DNA from: Quatrionicoccus australiensis
Lineage (GTDB): Bacteria; Pseudomonadota; Gammaproteobacteria; Burkholderiales; Rhodocyclaceae
Direction: 5' to 3'
DNA length: 64,000 nt
Assembly (NCBI RefSeq): GCF_020510425.1
Contig: NZ_JAHBAH010000002.1
Coordinates: 62,001 to 126,000, forward strand
Shown piece after piece: positions 35,496-43,987 of the stretch. Every line of letters starts with the position of its first letter. Within the stretch, counting starts at the first letter, position 1. The notes beneath the pieces were generated by a model. That model searched no databases. It saw nothing but the letters and a program-made list of their open reading frames with translations, and was not told the origin of the DNA. The translations under genes were made by a program, and so were the position numbers.

Positions 35496-35948
35496 ATGAG
35501 CACACATACGATTGACACCGCCATGGCCCGGCGCCTGGTCGAAGCCAGCGCCATCATGGGTGCTTCCATCATTGGTTTGCCGGGTGGCTGGTCGGTCATG
35601 CTCAAACTCGGCATGACCGAAAAGCCGCTCGGCGTGCAGCGTACTGACAAACCGCGCACCTGGAGCAGCCTGGACACCTGCATGAACTACCTCAAGAACG
35701 AATTGCACATTGTTCGCGTCGACCTGCTCGATGCCAGCAACTACAGCGCAGGCGACGTGACCAAGAGCGCTAGGGCAGATTCTTCCGAGCGCATGAAACG
35801 CGCCCACGAGGCAGCCGCTTACGATAAGTGGTTTCGTGCCCAGGTGCAGGATGCCATTGACGATCCGCGGCCCAGCCTCCCTGGTCATCAAGTATCGGCC
35901 GATTTTGCGGTTCGCCGGAAAGCACTCAAGCAGGCCGCCGATAAATGA
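35496..35948 (+). CDS. Antitoxin of a ParE-type toxin-antitoxin pair
   Basis: A 150-residue protein from ATG 35496; nine further in-frame codons upstream lack a better start. The N-terminus contains ARRLVEASAIMGASIIGLPG, and the C-terminal 35 residues (KWFRAQVQDAIDDPRPSLPG) resemble the toxin-binding tail of ParD/RelB-like antitoxins. Its end overlaps the toxin start by four bases, the usual antitoxin-first layout. The long N-terminal part is not a standard antitoxin fold I know. Confidence 0.7.
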   Translation: MSTHTIDTAMARRLVEASAIMGASIIGLPGGWSVMLKLGMTEKPLGVQRTDKPRTWSSLDTCMNYLKNELHIVRVDLLDASNYSAGDVTKSARADSSERMKRAHEAAAYDKWFRAQVQDAIDDPRPSLPGHQVSADFAVRRKALKQAADK

Positions 35949-36220
35949 TTCGCCTGGTCTGGCGACCGATGGCCTACGAGGACCGGGCGGCAATCATGGA
36001 TTACATAGCCTTGGACAACCCCGGCGCGGCGCTGGAACTGGACGAGGAAATCGAGGCCAAAACCAATGTCCTGGTCAGTCATCCCAAGCTCTACAAGCCA
36101 GGCCGAATGAAGGGCACACGAGAAATGGTAATTCGGCCCAACTATGTTGTGGTCTATCGCGAGATGTCGGCCGAGGTCACTATCTTGCGGGTGCTTCACG
36201 CCGCTCGCCAGTGGCCGTAA
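35945..36220 (+). CDS. RelE/ParE-family toxin
   Basis: A 91-residue toxin of the ParE/RelE superfamily: WRPMAYEDRAAIMDYIA at the start, KLYKPGRMKGTREMVI in the middle and YVVVYREMSAEVTILRVLHA at the end, in the canonical order. ParE-like members act on gyrase, RelE-like ones on translation; the sequence does not settle which. It overlaps the antitoxin gene by four bases. It is the second addiction module of this plasmid backbone. Confidence 0.88.
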   Translation: MIRLVWRPMAYEDRAAIMDYIALDNPGAALELDEEIEAKTNVLVSHPKLYKPGRMKGTREMVIRPNYVVVYREMSAEVTILRVLHAARQWP

Positions 36221-36283
36221 CAGGCTGTTTTTCCTTTTCGGGGCTTTGGGCAAAAAATGTCCGCAAAAGTGCATGCTTCTAAG

Positions 36284-36528
36284 ATGCGATATTGGTTGGT
36301 TATCTCGTGTGATGCACTGGAGGAAGAGCGTTGTTTGGCGGTGTTCTTGGGCATAGCCAAGTGACGGGAAACAAACATATTCCGGTGGCGACGGTGGACA
36401 GGCCGAATTTATTCAACGCATCAGAGTGGTTACATCTTTTGTTAAGGTTTCGTACGATCCCCGGTCGGCCGTCAACTAGAGAGGATCTCATCTTCTTCAG
36501 CTTGATGGATGAGTTGCCTTCCGTTTAA
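36284..36528 (+). pseudogene. Possible small frameshifted ORF
   Basis: From ATG 36284 a 26-codon frame (MRYWLVISCDALEEERCLAV) stops at 36362. A second frame, offset by one, then reads on coherently (NKHIPVATVDRPNLFNASEW ... FSLMDELPSV) to 36528. Together they resemble one ~80-residue protein split by a frameshift. No family is recognised. Confidence 0.25.
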
Positions 36529-36628
36529 GTGCACAGGGAGATTCTGTGAGCTATGGGGCCGATGCTGTTTGTACTCACCGTATGCCAAGAGGTTGAAGGA
36601 TATAAATGCCGAGAACGATAAGCTCGAA

Positions 36629-37325
36629 TTAGCTATAACCGATTGGTAATAATGACTATTTATTGAAAACCGCCATCGTTAATCTGCACCGGCACGATCG
36701 GCTTGTTGCGCTTATTTCGTGATCGCTCCTGATGCAAATTTGACGAAAACCGCCATCGTTAATCGGTGAAGGTCTCGTATAGTTAATTGTAACCAATTGA
36801 TGATAATGACTATTTATTGAAAACCGCCATCGTTAATCTGCACCGGCACGATCGGCTTGTTGCGCTTATTTCGTGATCGCTCCTGATGCAAATTTGACGA
36901 AAACCGCCATCGTTAATCGGTGAAGGTCTCGTATAGTTAATTGTAACCAATTGATGATAATGACTATTTATTGAAAACCGCCATCGTTAATCTGCACCGG
37001 CACGATCGGCTTGTTGCGCTTATTTCGTGATCGCTCCTGATGCAAATTTGACGAAAACCGCCATCGTTAATCGGTGAAGGTCTCGTATAGTTAATTGTAA
37101 CCAATTGATGATAATGACTATTTATTGAAAACCGCCATCGTTAATCTGCACCGGCACGATCGGCTTGTTGCGCTTATTTCGTGATCGCTCCTGATGCAAA
37201 TTTGACGAAAACCACCATCGTTAATCGGTGAAGGTCTCGCATAGGCAATTGTAACCAATTGATGATAATGACTTTTTATTGAAAACCGCCATCGTTAATC
37301 GACACCGGCACGATCTGTTTGTGAT
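36629..37325. repeat. 154-bp tandem repeat array
   Basis: Four to five units of exactly 154 bp, the middle ones identical. Each unit contains the 17-mer AACCGCCATCGTTAATC twice, separated alternately by 80 and 74 bp (start to start). It recurs nine times (first near 36668, last near 37284; one copy has a single change). The outermost partial units are more diverged. No gene lies inside. Confidence 0.9.
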
Positions 37326-37358
37326 CGGAAACAATATAATCTGTCGGACAGTAGATAA

Positions 37359-37392
37359 ACAAAGCCCGGCATTTGCCAGGCTTTTTTTTGGA
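37359..37392 (+). terminator. Rho-independent terminator
   Basis: AGCCCGGCA-TT-TGCCAGGCT followed by eight T residues, on the plus strand, just after the tandem array. No plus-strand gene ends here, so it may end an RNA from the repeat region. Confidence 0.7.
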
Positions 37393-37551
37393 CCTTCCAC
37401 TGTTCGGCCAATGCTGACGTTGGCACTCCGAACAGATTCAGGCGGGAATGCGGCGGTGAACTGCCGTTCAAGTGTGCATCACGTCGAATACCAGCCTAAC
37501 AATTCTGCTTGCTCTCACTATTACCCGTCACGAGCATCCGAGCGCAGGAGG

Positions 37552-37884
37552 TCAGTGAGCAAGCTTCAATGTTGCCACGCCAGCTACGATAAGCAGCACT
37601 CCGATGTATCTCATTACTGAGGACGGATCACCAAAAAATAGCACACCCACTAAAAAGGTTCCGGCAGCGCCTATCCCGGTCCAAACAGCATACGCCGTCC
37701 CCATAGGGATGTGACGTTGAGCTAGCCAGAGGAAAAATCCGCTGGCTGCCATAAACACCAGTGCTACCGCGATACCCTGCCAACGAGTTGCAGGCTCTTG
37801 CGCCCATTTCAACCCGACAGGCCATCCAATTTCCAGCAGTCCAGCCAGCAGCAAATACAACCAACTCCTAGAACGTATCTCCAA
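37552..37884 (-). CDS. Small multidrug resistance (SMR) exporter, SugE/Gdx-like
   Basis: A 110-residue protein with the four membrane spans of SMR transporters. The key Glu is in LLAGLLEIGWPVGLKW; later segments GTAYAVWTGIGAAGTFLVG and MRYIGVLLIVAGVATLKL follow the family pattern. SugE/Gdx-type members export guanidinium or quaternary ammonium ions by proton exchange. The frame has no ATG: the only in-frame start is TTG 37884, and where relatives begin (M-S-W-L-Y) this gene has AGG-AGT-TGG. It may have lost its start codon or now use the TTG. Confidence 0.75.
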   Translation of the reverse strand: MEIRSRSWLYLLLAGLLEIGWPVGLKWAQEPATRWQGIAVALVFMAASGFFLWLAQRHIPMGTAYAVWTGIGAAGTFLVGVLFFGDPSSVMRYIGVLLIVAGVATLKLAH

Positions 37885-38034
37885 TGATGTAGTGGGTCGG
37901 CAATCGTTTCTTTCCAGGTGGAGTCATCGAACATCTCGTACGGCGACCCGAACAGCACACTCACCAAGCTAAGCTTTGGTGAGTATGCAACACGCGAGAA
38001 AATATTGCTCCAACGGCTTGAGACACCCAGCCAA

Positions 38035-38232
38035 TCACGGTCTTGCCTTTGAAAGACTGTACTCCCAGCAATGAAGAGCCATCTCTGCGGATTGCTCAAA
38101 TGCAATACGGGCTACCTCGATATTGAGTTGGGTAATCCGCTCGGCTGCGATCAAGCAGTTATCGCTAAAACATGCAGCCGCCTCCAAGGCGTTCTTTTGT
38201 GTCTCTGCGATAGTAGTGAAAAATGCTTCCAT
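38035..38232 (-). CDS. Short phasin-like protein
   Basis: A 65-residue protein with an excellent start (GGAGAAGTCC before ATG 38232). The sequence is one amphipathic helix (QKNALEAAACFSDNCLIAAE, then ITQLNIEVARIAFEQ), resembling the core of phasins, which coat polyhydroxyalkanoate granules. Phasins are normally 120-180 residues, so this is either truncated or a small variant. The 150 bases after it, up to the SMR gene, contain no clear gene. Confidence 0.5.
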   Translation of the reverse strand: MEAFFTTIAETQKNALEAAACFSDNCLIAAERITQLNIEVARIAFEQSAEMALHCWEYSLSKARP

Positions 38233-38318
38233 TGGACTTCTCCGTTGTTATAAAACATCATTGACATAGTCTGCCGCTGGCCCTGGCCATATCAAACAGT
38301 ACTATGCGGTTGGGAGGG

Positions 38319-38729
38319 CTATTCAGCACTCTGGGTAACGCTTGCGACCTTTAGGTAGCGCATGGAACCATCGGGAAACTCCCAGGCAATTTCCTGCCCC
38401 ACCCGGAGTCCGATCAACGCACTACCCACTGGTGTCAACACGGAGATTTTGCCCATCGCCGGGTCTGATTCATCCGGATAAACCAATTCGATCTCTCGTT
38501 GTGTTCCGATACGGCAGTCGATATAAGTGCAACGGGCGTGCATGCGAACCACGTCCTCTGGGACCTGTTCTGTTTCGACTACAATCGCTCGATCCAGCTC
38601 GTCTGCCAATTTGTCGCTCATTACATATTGACGTAAGCGCAGATAGTCTGCTGTGCCGACAATTGGAGTTTCAAATCCGTCGGATTTGCTGGGTATTTTC
38701 TGGGCTAAAGCAAAATTTTGATGTGTCAT
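38319..38729 (-). CDS. Rnk-like GreA/GreB C-terminal domain regulator
   Basis: A 136-residue protein starting at ATG 38729 (MTHQNFALA); codons further upstream in frame look random. The C-terminal half matches the GreA/GreB C-terminal fold used by Rnk (IELVYPDESDPAMGKISVLT, then PVGSALIGLRVGQEIAWEFP). Rnk proteins bind RNA polymerase through this domain without the coiled-coil finger of GreA and were named as regulators of nucleoside diphosphate kinase. It is transcribed away from the LysR gene at 38841, so the 110 bases between them hold divergent promoters. Confidence 0.8.
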   Translation of the reverse strand: MTHQNFALAQKIPSKSDGFETPIVGTADYLRLRQYVMSDKLADELDRAIVVETEQVPEDVVRMHARCTYIDCRIGTQREIELVYPDESDPAMGKISVLTPVGSALIGLRVGQEIAWEFPDGSMRYLKVASVTQSAE

Positions 38730-38840
38730 GTGAGGGAATGTTAATACTCGCCTCACCATCAGACTAGGCAGAAAAATGGCATCACAATGTAGCCGATCAG
38801 GCAACAATGATTGGGGTTTATCAAGGGAGCGAAAGCATCA

Positions 38841-39743
38841 ATGGCTGATTTGAATCTGATGGCAGTTTTCGCCCGTGTGGTCGAGGCAGGTAGTTTTTCG
38901 GAAGCGGCGCGGCGGATGGGGTGCTCGCGGTCGGCGGTCAGCAAGGCTGTTGCCAAGTTGGAAAAATCGCTTGGCGCTCACCTGCTGAACCGGACAACCC
39001 GCTACCTCAGCCTGACTGAAATCGGCGCCGCGATTGCAGAGCATTGTTCCCGTATCCTTGAGGAAGCAACGGAAGCGGAACAACTGGTCGGCAGCCTGAA
39101 CAGCGAAGCGAGGGGGGTTCTTCGCGTCAGCGCGTCGGTTGCTTTCGGCACGCTGCATGTCGCGCCCGCCCTCGCCAAATTTTTGCCGCTCCATCCGGGA
39201 CTCAAGATAGACCTCAGCATCACCGACCGCTGGGTGAACCTGGCCGAGGAGGGATATGACGTAGCTATCCATGTTACCGGCGACCCCCAGTTGAATCTCG
39301 TGGCACGTCCGCTGGCACCGGTCCGCCGGAAGTTGTGCGCGACACCGGATTACTTTCGTAGGAAGGGTATTCCTCAGACTCCCGCCGATCTGGTTGCTCA
39401 CAACTGTCTGGACTACACGCGCTCTGGAGAGCCAGGGCGCTGGCGCTTTACCGGACCGGAAGGTGAGATTGCCGTACCGGTCAATGGCCCGTTGCATGTC
39501 GATGACGACGAGGCGCTATCGCAAGCCGTCCTCGGTGGGCTAGGGGTAGGCCTGTTGCCGACTTTCATCATTGGCAAGGATCTGCAAAGTGGCAACTTGC
39601 AGGCTGTTTTATCCGAGTACATCCCGGTCGAGCGCTATGTCTATGCAATGTATTTGCCGACACGCCACCTGCCCAGTAAGGTCAGGGTATTCATTGATTT
39701 CATGATTTCCCATATTGGCGAGGAGCCGTACTGGGACCGCTAG
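38841..39743 (+). CDS. LysR-family transcriptional regulator
   Basis: A 300-residue LysR regulator. The N-terminal winged HTH is clear (EAGSFSEAARRMGCSRSAVS, then LNRTTRYLSLTEIG), followed by the periplasmic-binding-like effector domain from about residue 90. The start is ATG 38841 with AAGGGAGCG upstream. Its end overlaps the end of the convergent Crp/Fnr gene by 44 bases. It resembles the regulator at 42653 closely along its length, so the two are probably paralogues. The regulated gene is unknown. Confidence 0.88.
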   Translation: MADLNLMAVFARVVEAGSFSEAARRMGCSRSAVSKAVAKLEKSLGAHLLNRTTRYLSLTEIGAAIAEHCSRILEEATEAEQLVGSLNSEARGVLRVSASVAFGTLHVAPALAKFLPLHPGLKIDLSITDRWVNLAEEGYDVAIHVTGDPQLNLVARPLAPVRRKLCATPDYFRRKGIPQTPADLVAHNCLDYTRSGEPGRWRFTGPEGEIAVPVNGPLHVDDDEALSQAVLGGLGVGLLPTFIIGKDLQSGNLQAVLSEYIPVERYVYAMYLPTRHLPSKVRVFIDFMISHIGEEPYWDR

Positions 39744-40443
39744 GCTGTTCGAATTGGTAGATGCTCAATCGTTTCATGCTGGGAATCGTCAGGTGCCGCC
39801 CATCGACCCGAATCAGGTCGAGATCACTCAGTTCATGCAGGATGCGCGAGAAATGCTCCTTGGTCAGATTTAGCCGTGAGGCGATGGCGCCTTTGCTGAC
39901 CGAAAGGTCGATAGACACTGTTTCACTGCCCGGCTCGCCATTCTTCAGCTGATCGAGCAGGTAGCTGATGATGCGCTGTTTGCCGGTGAGCAGGGTGTAG
40001 CCTTCGACATCAAGCATCAAGTGATGTGTCTGGTGTGCCAGGCTGCCGATCATTTTGCGCATGATGCCGTGATTACGCTCCATTTCGCTGAAGACTGCCG
40101 ATTTCGAGATGTGCAACAGCAAACAGCTGTTGAGTGCCTGGGCCGAAACAGCGTAGGGTTTCTCCAGGAACATCATGGCTTCGCCAAAGCTTTGGCCTTG
40201 TTGAACTATTTCTAGGATTTTCTCGACGCCCTGGGCCGAGGTGAACGACAGCTTGACCTGCCCGAAAACGACGATATGAAACCCGGTGCAGGAATCCCCG
40301 CGATGAAAGATGGTGAATCCCCTGTCACAGCGTACCTCGCGGGCGACCTTGGCGATCTGGGCGATGGCCTCCTCACCGAGTTCATTGAAGATGGCGCTAT
40401 TCTTGAGGTGCGTTTCGATATTGACCCTCTGAAGATCGCGCAT
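39700..40443 (-). CDS. Crp/Fnr-family regulator
   Basis: A 247-residue regulator with an N-terminal cyclic-nucleotide-binding fold (FTIFHRGDSCTGFHIVVFG, GQSFGEAMMFLEKPYAVS) and a C-terminal HTH (SKGAIASRLNLTKEHFSRIL). It lacks the N-terminal Cys cluster that holds the iron-sulfur centre in FNR, so it is more like CRP or DNR-type members. The last ~15 codons overlap the convergent LysR gene. Ligand and targets cannot be told from sequence. Confidence 0.88.
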   Translation of the reverse strand: MRDLQRVNIETHLKNSAIFNELGEEAIAQIAKVAREVRCDRGFTIFHRGDSCTGFHIVVFGQVKLSFTSAQGVEKILEIVQQGQSFGEAMMFLEKPYAVSAQALNSCLLLHISKSAVFSEMERNHGIMRKMIGSLAHQTHHLMLDVEGYTLLTGKQRIISYLLDQLKNGEPGSETVSIDLSVSKGAIASRLNLTKEHFSRILHELSDLDLIRVDGRHLTIPSMKRLSIYQFEQPSGPSTAPRQYGKS

Positions 40444-40452
40444 ACGGGGTTC

Positions 40453-40710
40453 TTACGGCGCCTGGACGGCAGCAAATCTGCGTTCGCGGTTAGTCAGCAG
40501 AAGTCTTTTCAGCAGGATTTTTGCCAAATCTGCCGGCTTGCTGTTGGCTAGTTGCCGGCTTGTGCCCCCCGTTGCAGTCGAAACGACAAGAATCATCCCG
40601 GCAATCCAGTAGTTGCCGGTGATGATCTCGCCATCTATTTCACAGCTGACGGGGTACCTCTCGTACCGTCGATAACCAGGGGCGATCGTATTGCTGCGGA
40701 AGCCTTGCAT
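40453..40710 (-). CDS. Hypothetical protein
   Basis: An 85-residue frame between the Crp/Fnr gene and the DUF465 gene, all on the minus strand with gaps of 9 and 7 bases. That spacing supports a real gene. Recognisable parts are a short hydrophobic stretch (YWIAGMILVVSTATGG) and a basic C-terminus (ILLKRLLLTNRERR). No family is recognised. Confidence 0.4.
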   Translation of the reverse strand: MQGFRSNTIAPGYRRYERYPVSCEIDGEIITGNYWIAGMILVVSTATGGTSRQLANSKPADLAKILLKRLLLTNRERRFAAVQAP

Positions 40711-40717
40711 GCTGTCT

Positions 40718-40948
40718 TCAGGGTTTGACGCGACTGAGGCTGATCTTCTGGAGCAGCCCGTATAGCTCGTCCTTAATCGCCAACTTTTTCTTTTTCAGGA
40801 CCTCAATCTCATCGGGCGTGCCGGACTCCAGCCGGGACTCAATGTTCTTGATCCGCTGATCAAGCGTGTTGTGCTTCTCGAACAGGGACTGGAAGTACCT
40901 GTCGCTGGTCTTTAATTCGGAAATCAGGTCGCGATATTCAGGAAACAT
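40718..40948 (-). CDS. DUF465 (YdcH-like) coiled-coil protein
   Basis: A 76-residue protein of the DUF465/YdcH family: it starts MFPEYRDLISELK and has HNTLDQRIKNIESR and EVLKKKKLAIKDELYGLLQK, all helical and charged. It starts at ATG 40948 behind AAGGAGCTCC. The family is widespread and of unknown function. It lies just downstream of gdhA on the same strand. Confidence 0.85.
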   Translation of the reverse strand: MFPEYRDLISELKTSDRYFQSLFEKHNTLDQRIKNIESRLESGTPDEIEVLKKKKLAIKDELYGLLQKISLSRVKP

Positions 40949-40976
40949 GGGGAGCTCCTTCGGTATTGAAATGGTT

Positions 40977-42320
40977 TTAAATTACGCCCTGGGCGAGCAT
41001 GGCATCGGCCACCTTGACGAAGCCGGCAATGTTGGCGCCATTGACGTAGCTGATCTTGCCGCCTGCATCGCGACCATAGTTCAGGCAGGCTTCATGGATG
41101 TTGCACATGATTTCGTGCAGGCGGGCATCAACCTCGTCGCGCTGCCAAGAAAGACGCATGGCGTTCTGGCTCATTTCCAGGCCGGAAGTGGCCACGCCGC
41201 CGGCATTGCTGGCCTTGCCTGGGGCGTAGAGCACCCCGTTGCCTTCGAAGATCTTCACGGCATCGGCCGTCGATGGCATGTTGGCACCCTCGGCGACGCA
41301 GATCACGCCGTTCTTGACCAGCATCCTGGCATCTTCGCCGTCCACTTCGTTCTGCGTCGCGCACGGCAGGGCGACATCGACCGGCACATGCCACGGGCGC
41401 AAGCCCGGGTGGAAGGCGGCACCGACCCGCTTGGCGTAATCGCTGACGCGGCCGTAAAGATGGTTTTTCACCTCCATCAGTTCGGCCAGTTTTTCCGGCG
41501 TGAAGCCGCTTTCGTCGACGACAGTTCCACTCGAATCTGACACCGTGACGACCTTGGCGCCAAGGGCCATGGCTTTCTCGACTGAATACTGGGCCACATT
41601 GCCGGCGCCGGAAACGCTGACGCGCAGCCCCTCGAAACTGCGGCCGCGCTGCTTGAGCATCTGCTCCGCGAAATAGACCGTGCCGTAGCCAGTCGCTTCG
41701 GGACGGATCAGCGAGCCGCCGAAACTCAGGCCCTTGCCGGTAAACACGCAGTCGGCGCGATTGGAGAGCTTCTTCATCATGCCGGCCATGAAGCCGACTT
41801 CACGTCCGCCGACACCGATGTCGCCGGCCGGAACGTCGGTATCGGAGCCAACATGGCGGAACAGCTCGCTGACGAATGCCTGGCAGAAACGCATCACCTC
41901 GCCCGGACTGCGCCCCTTCGGATCGAAGTCGGAGCCGCCCTTGCCACCGCCCATCGGCAAGGTGGTCAGGGCATTCTTGAAGGTCTGCTCGAAAGCCAGG
42001 AACTTGAGGATCGAAAGGTTGACCGAATGGTGGAAGCGGATGCCGCCCTTGTAGGGGCCGATGGCCGAGGAGTGCTGGATGCGGTAGCCGCGATTGACCT
42101 GAACCTCGCCATGGTCGTCGACCCAGGCGACGCGGAACATGATGATCCGTTCCGGTTCGATCAGGCGGTCGAGCAGCCCGTGTTCGGCATATTTCGAATG
42201 GCGTGCGATGTACGGCCACAAGCTTTCGATGACTTCGCTGACCGCTTGCAGGAATTCAGGCTGCCCCGGATTCCGGCTGGCCACGTGCTGGATGAAGTCC
42301 TCAAAATTCCGGTAACGCAT
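40977..42320 (-). CDS. gdhA: NADP-type glutamate dehydrogenase
   Basis: A 447-residue protein, the usual length of bacterial hexameric GDH. It shows the active-site region KNALTTLPMGGGKGGSDFDP with the catalytic Lys, the preceding YKGGIRFHHSVN, and the NADP-binding Rossmann segment VSVSGAGNVAQYSVEKAMA. It makes glutamate from ammonium and 2-oxoglutarate. The 330 bases upstream, shared with the divergent LysR gene, must hold the promoters of both; no specific box was identified. Confidence 0.95.
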   Translation of the reverse strand: MRYRNFEDFIQHVASRNPGQPEFLQAVSEVIESLWPYIARHSKYAEHGLLDRLIEPERIIMFRVAWVDDHGEVQVNRGYRIQHSSAIGPYKGGIRFHHSVNLSILKFLAFEQTFKNALTTLPMGGGKGGSDFDPKGRSPGEVMRFCQAFVSELFRHVGSDTDVPAGDIGVGGREVGFMAGMMKKLSNRADCVFTGKGLSFGGSLIRPEATGYGTVYFAEQMLKQRGRSFEGLRVSVSGAGNVAQYSVEKAMALGAKVVTVSDSSGTVVDESGFTPEKLAELMEVKNHLYGRVSDYAKRVGAAFHPGLRPWHVPVDVALPCATQNEVDGEDARMLVKNGVICVAEGANMPSTADAVKIFEGNGVLYAPGKASNAGGVATSGLEMSQNAMRLSWQRDEVDARLHEIMCNIHEACLNYGRDAGGKISYVNGANIAGFVKVADAMLAQGVI

Positions 42321-42652
42321 TGTCTCTTCCCTGTCTGATTGCTTGATGAATTTTTTGAAATCGGGTTAAGCCCATGCCGTCGTACCTTGGCAAACCCCTC
42401 CTTGATTGATATTCGAACGGCGACAATCGGCGCCCCGGTTTGGGGCGTAGAATTAAGGTGACACGTGAGCGGACTCAGCTGGGGGTCCCAACGACCATGC
42501 CGAACGAGCTGGTCTGGTCATGTTTGGGCGTCGTGTTGATAAGGTGGCTCGGCCGTTTTTGAAGGCTTTGATGATAGGGTTGGATACGGTGCTTGATAAG
42601 CCATCCTTTTTGAACAAAACTGTTTCTATTTTGATAACAGTTGGTGGGCGCC

Positions 42653-43555
42653 ATGCACGATATCAATGACATGCTGTTCTTCGCCCACGTGGTCAAGGTC
42701 AGGAGCTTTTCCGCGGCGGCTCGACGACTCGATGTCTCCAAGTCGCGGGTGAGCAAGGCGATTGCCCGGCTGGAGAGCGATCTGGGCGTCCGGCTGCTAC
42801 ACCGGAGCACGCGCAGCCTTAGCCTGACCGATGTCGGCGAAGCGTATTTCGAGCACTGCGACCGGATACTGGAAGAACTGAGCTTGGCCGACACGACGAT
42901 TTCCCGTCTGCACCAGGAGCCGCGCGGGAAACTGAAGATCAGTGCTCCCGTGGCGTTCAGTACGATGCATGTGGCCTCCGCCTTGCCGGAGTTCATGGTC
43001 CGCTATCCCGACCTGAACGTCGATCTGACCATCAGCGACCGACTGGTCGACCTGGCCGATGAGGGGTATGACATCGCCCTGCGTATTACCCGCGAACCCG
43101 GACAGAATCTCGTTGCCCGTCAATTGGCCCCGATCCGTCGAAAGATCTGCGCCAGCCCGTCCTACCTTGCCCGCCGGGGAATTCCGCTAAATCCCGAGGA
43201 TCTTGGCCAGCACAATTGTCTGGACTACAGCTTCATGGATACCCAAGGGGTCTGGCATCTCAAGGGCGACAACGGCAATGTCTCGATCCCGGTCACCGGT
43301 AGCCTGCGCATCAATGACGACGAGGCACTTTCCCAGGCCGTGCTCGGCGGCCTCGGGCTGGCTCTGCTGCCGACCTTTATCGTCGGCAAGGATCTGCAGG
43401 AAGGCCGCCTGGTCGAGGTCTTGCCAGGCTATGTGCCAACCGAGCGTTTTATTTTTGCCGTTCATCTGCCGAATCGGCATTTGCCTTTAAAAGTCCGCGC
43501 GTTTATTGAGTTCCTTCTAGATCGTTTTGGACCTACACCGTATTGGGATCTTTAA
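42653..43555 (+). CDS. LysR-family regulator divergent from gdhA
   Basis: A 300-residue LysR regulator: HTH VRSFSAAARRLDVSKSRVSK and LLHRSTRSLSLTDVGEAYF, then the effector domain. It parallels the regulator at 38841 closely along its length and in the ending (PYWDL versus PYWDR). ATG 42653 is preferred; a TTG twelve bases earlier is in frame. Its divergence from gdhA fits control of that gene. The 42321-42652 region upstream contains no gene. Confidence 0.88.
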   Translation: MHDINDMLFFAHVVKVRSFSAAARRLDVSKSRVSKAIARLESDLGVRLLHRSTRSLSLTDVGEAYFEHCDRILEELSLADTTISRLHQEPRGKLKISAPVAFSTMHVASALPEFMVRYPDLNVDLTISDRLVDLADEGYDIALRITREPGQNLVARQLAPIRRKICASPSYLARRGIPLNPEDLGQHNCLDYSFMDTQGVWHLKGDNGNVSIPVTGSLRINDDEALSQAVLGGLGLALLPTFIVGKDLQEGRLVEVLPGYVPTERFIFAVHLPNRHLPLKVRAFIEFLLDRFGPTPYWDL

Positions 43556-43655
43556 TATAGAAGTAGCAGCTTGGAGACTGAAAAAACAGGTCTGAAACTT
43601 AGCTTGAGTCCATAAAACAGTTATTTCCTGCCTCTAAAATATCTCTGTCAGCAAC

Positions 43656-43745
43656 AAATGGCAGCACCTCGGCCAAAGCCGACCTTGGGCTGGCGGTCGG
43701 CATCCGACGGCAATGCAGCAATTAGCTGCCGCTCAACCGGGCGCG
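43656..43745 (+). repeat. Dispersed intergenic repeat, copy A
   Basis: The core 43669-43738 (from TCGGCCAAAGCCGACCTTGG through CATCCGACGGCAA to AATTAGCTGCCGCT) reappears in inverted orientation at 57191-57258 with about four fifths of positions alike. It abuts the cobQ relic. Such palindromic intergenic elements are common in Rhodocyclales-like genomes; their origin is unknown to me. Confidence 0.6.
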
Positions 43746-43777
43746 ATCTGGGGGGGGTAGCGCTTGCGCCCGCCAAA

Positions 43778-43942
43778 TCAGCCACCATCCACCGTCACCG
43801 CCGAGTTCAAGGGCATGTTCTGCGGCTTGAACGACGCCACGAAAATCCCGCACCGCTTGAGAAAGTGGCACAGGGCAGCGACCAGCGTCGATTTGCCAGC
43901 GTTGGAAGTGGTGCCTTGCACTATCAGGGCAGAACCGGTCAT
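43778..43942 (-). pseudogene. cobQ fragment (cobyric acid synthase N-terminus)
   Basis: The 54-codon frame from ATG 43942 is the unmistakable start of Cob[20 protein letters not shown] (P-loop), then [17 protein letters not shown]. It meets a stop exactly where intact CobQ continues with EIGRAQA, and a few further bases still resemble that sequence. The rest of the gene (about 430 residues) is missing, replaced by the dispersed repeat. Confidence 0.8.
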
Positions 43943-43987
43943 GGCGGCCTCGTGAAACGGGAGGCGCATTATCACATTGCCCTTAGT

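Noticed and set aside
36629..37325. A CRISPR-like look: a short repeat at regular distances.
   Set aside because: The intervening segments are themselves only two sequences repeated in turn, so this is a 154-bp tandem repeat, not repeats with unique spacers.
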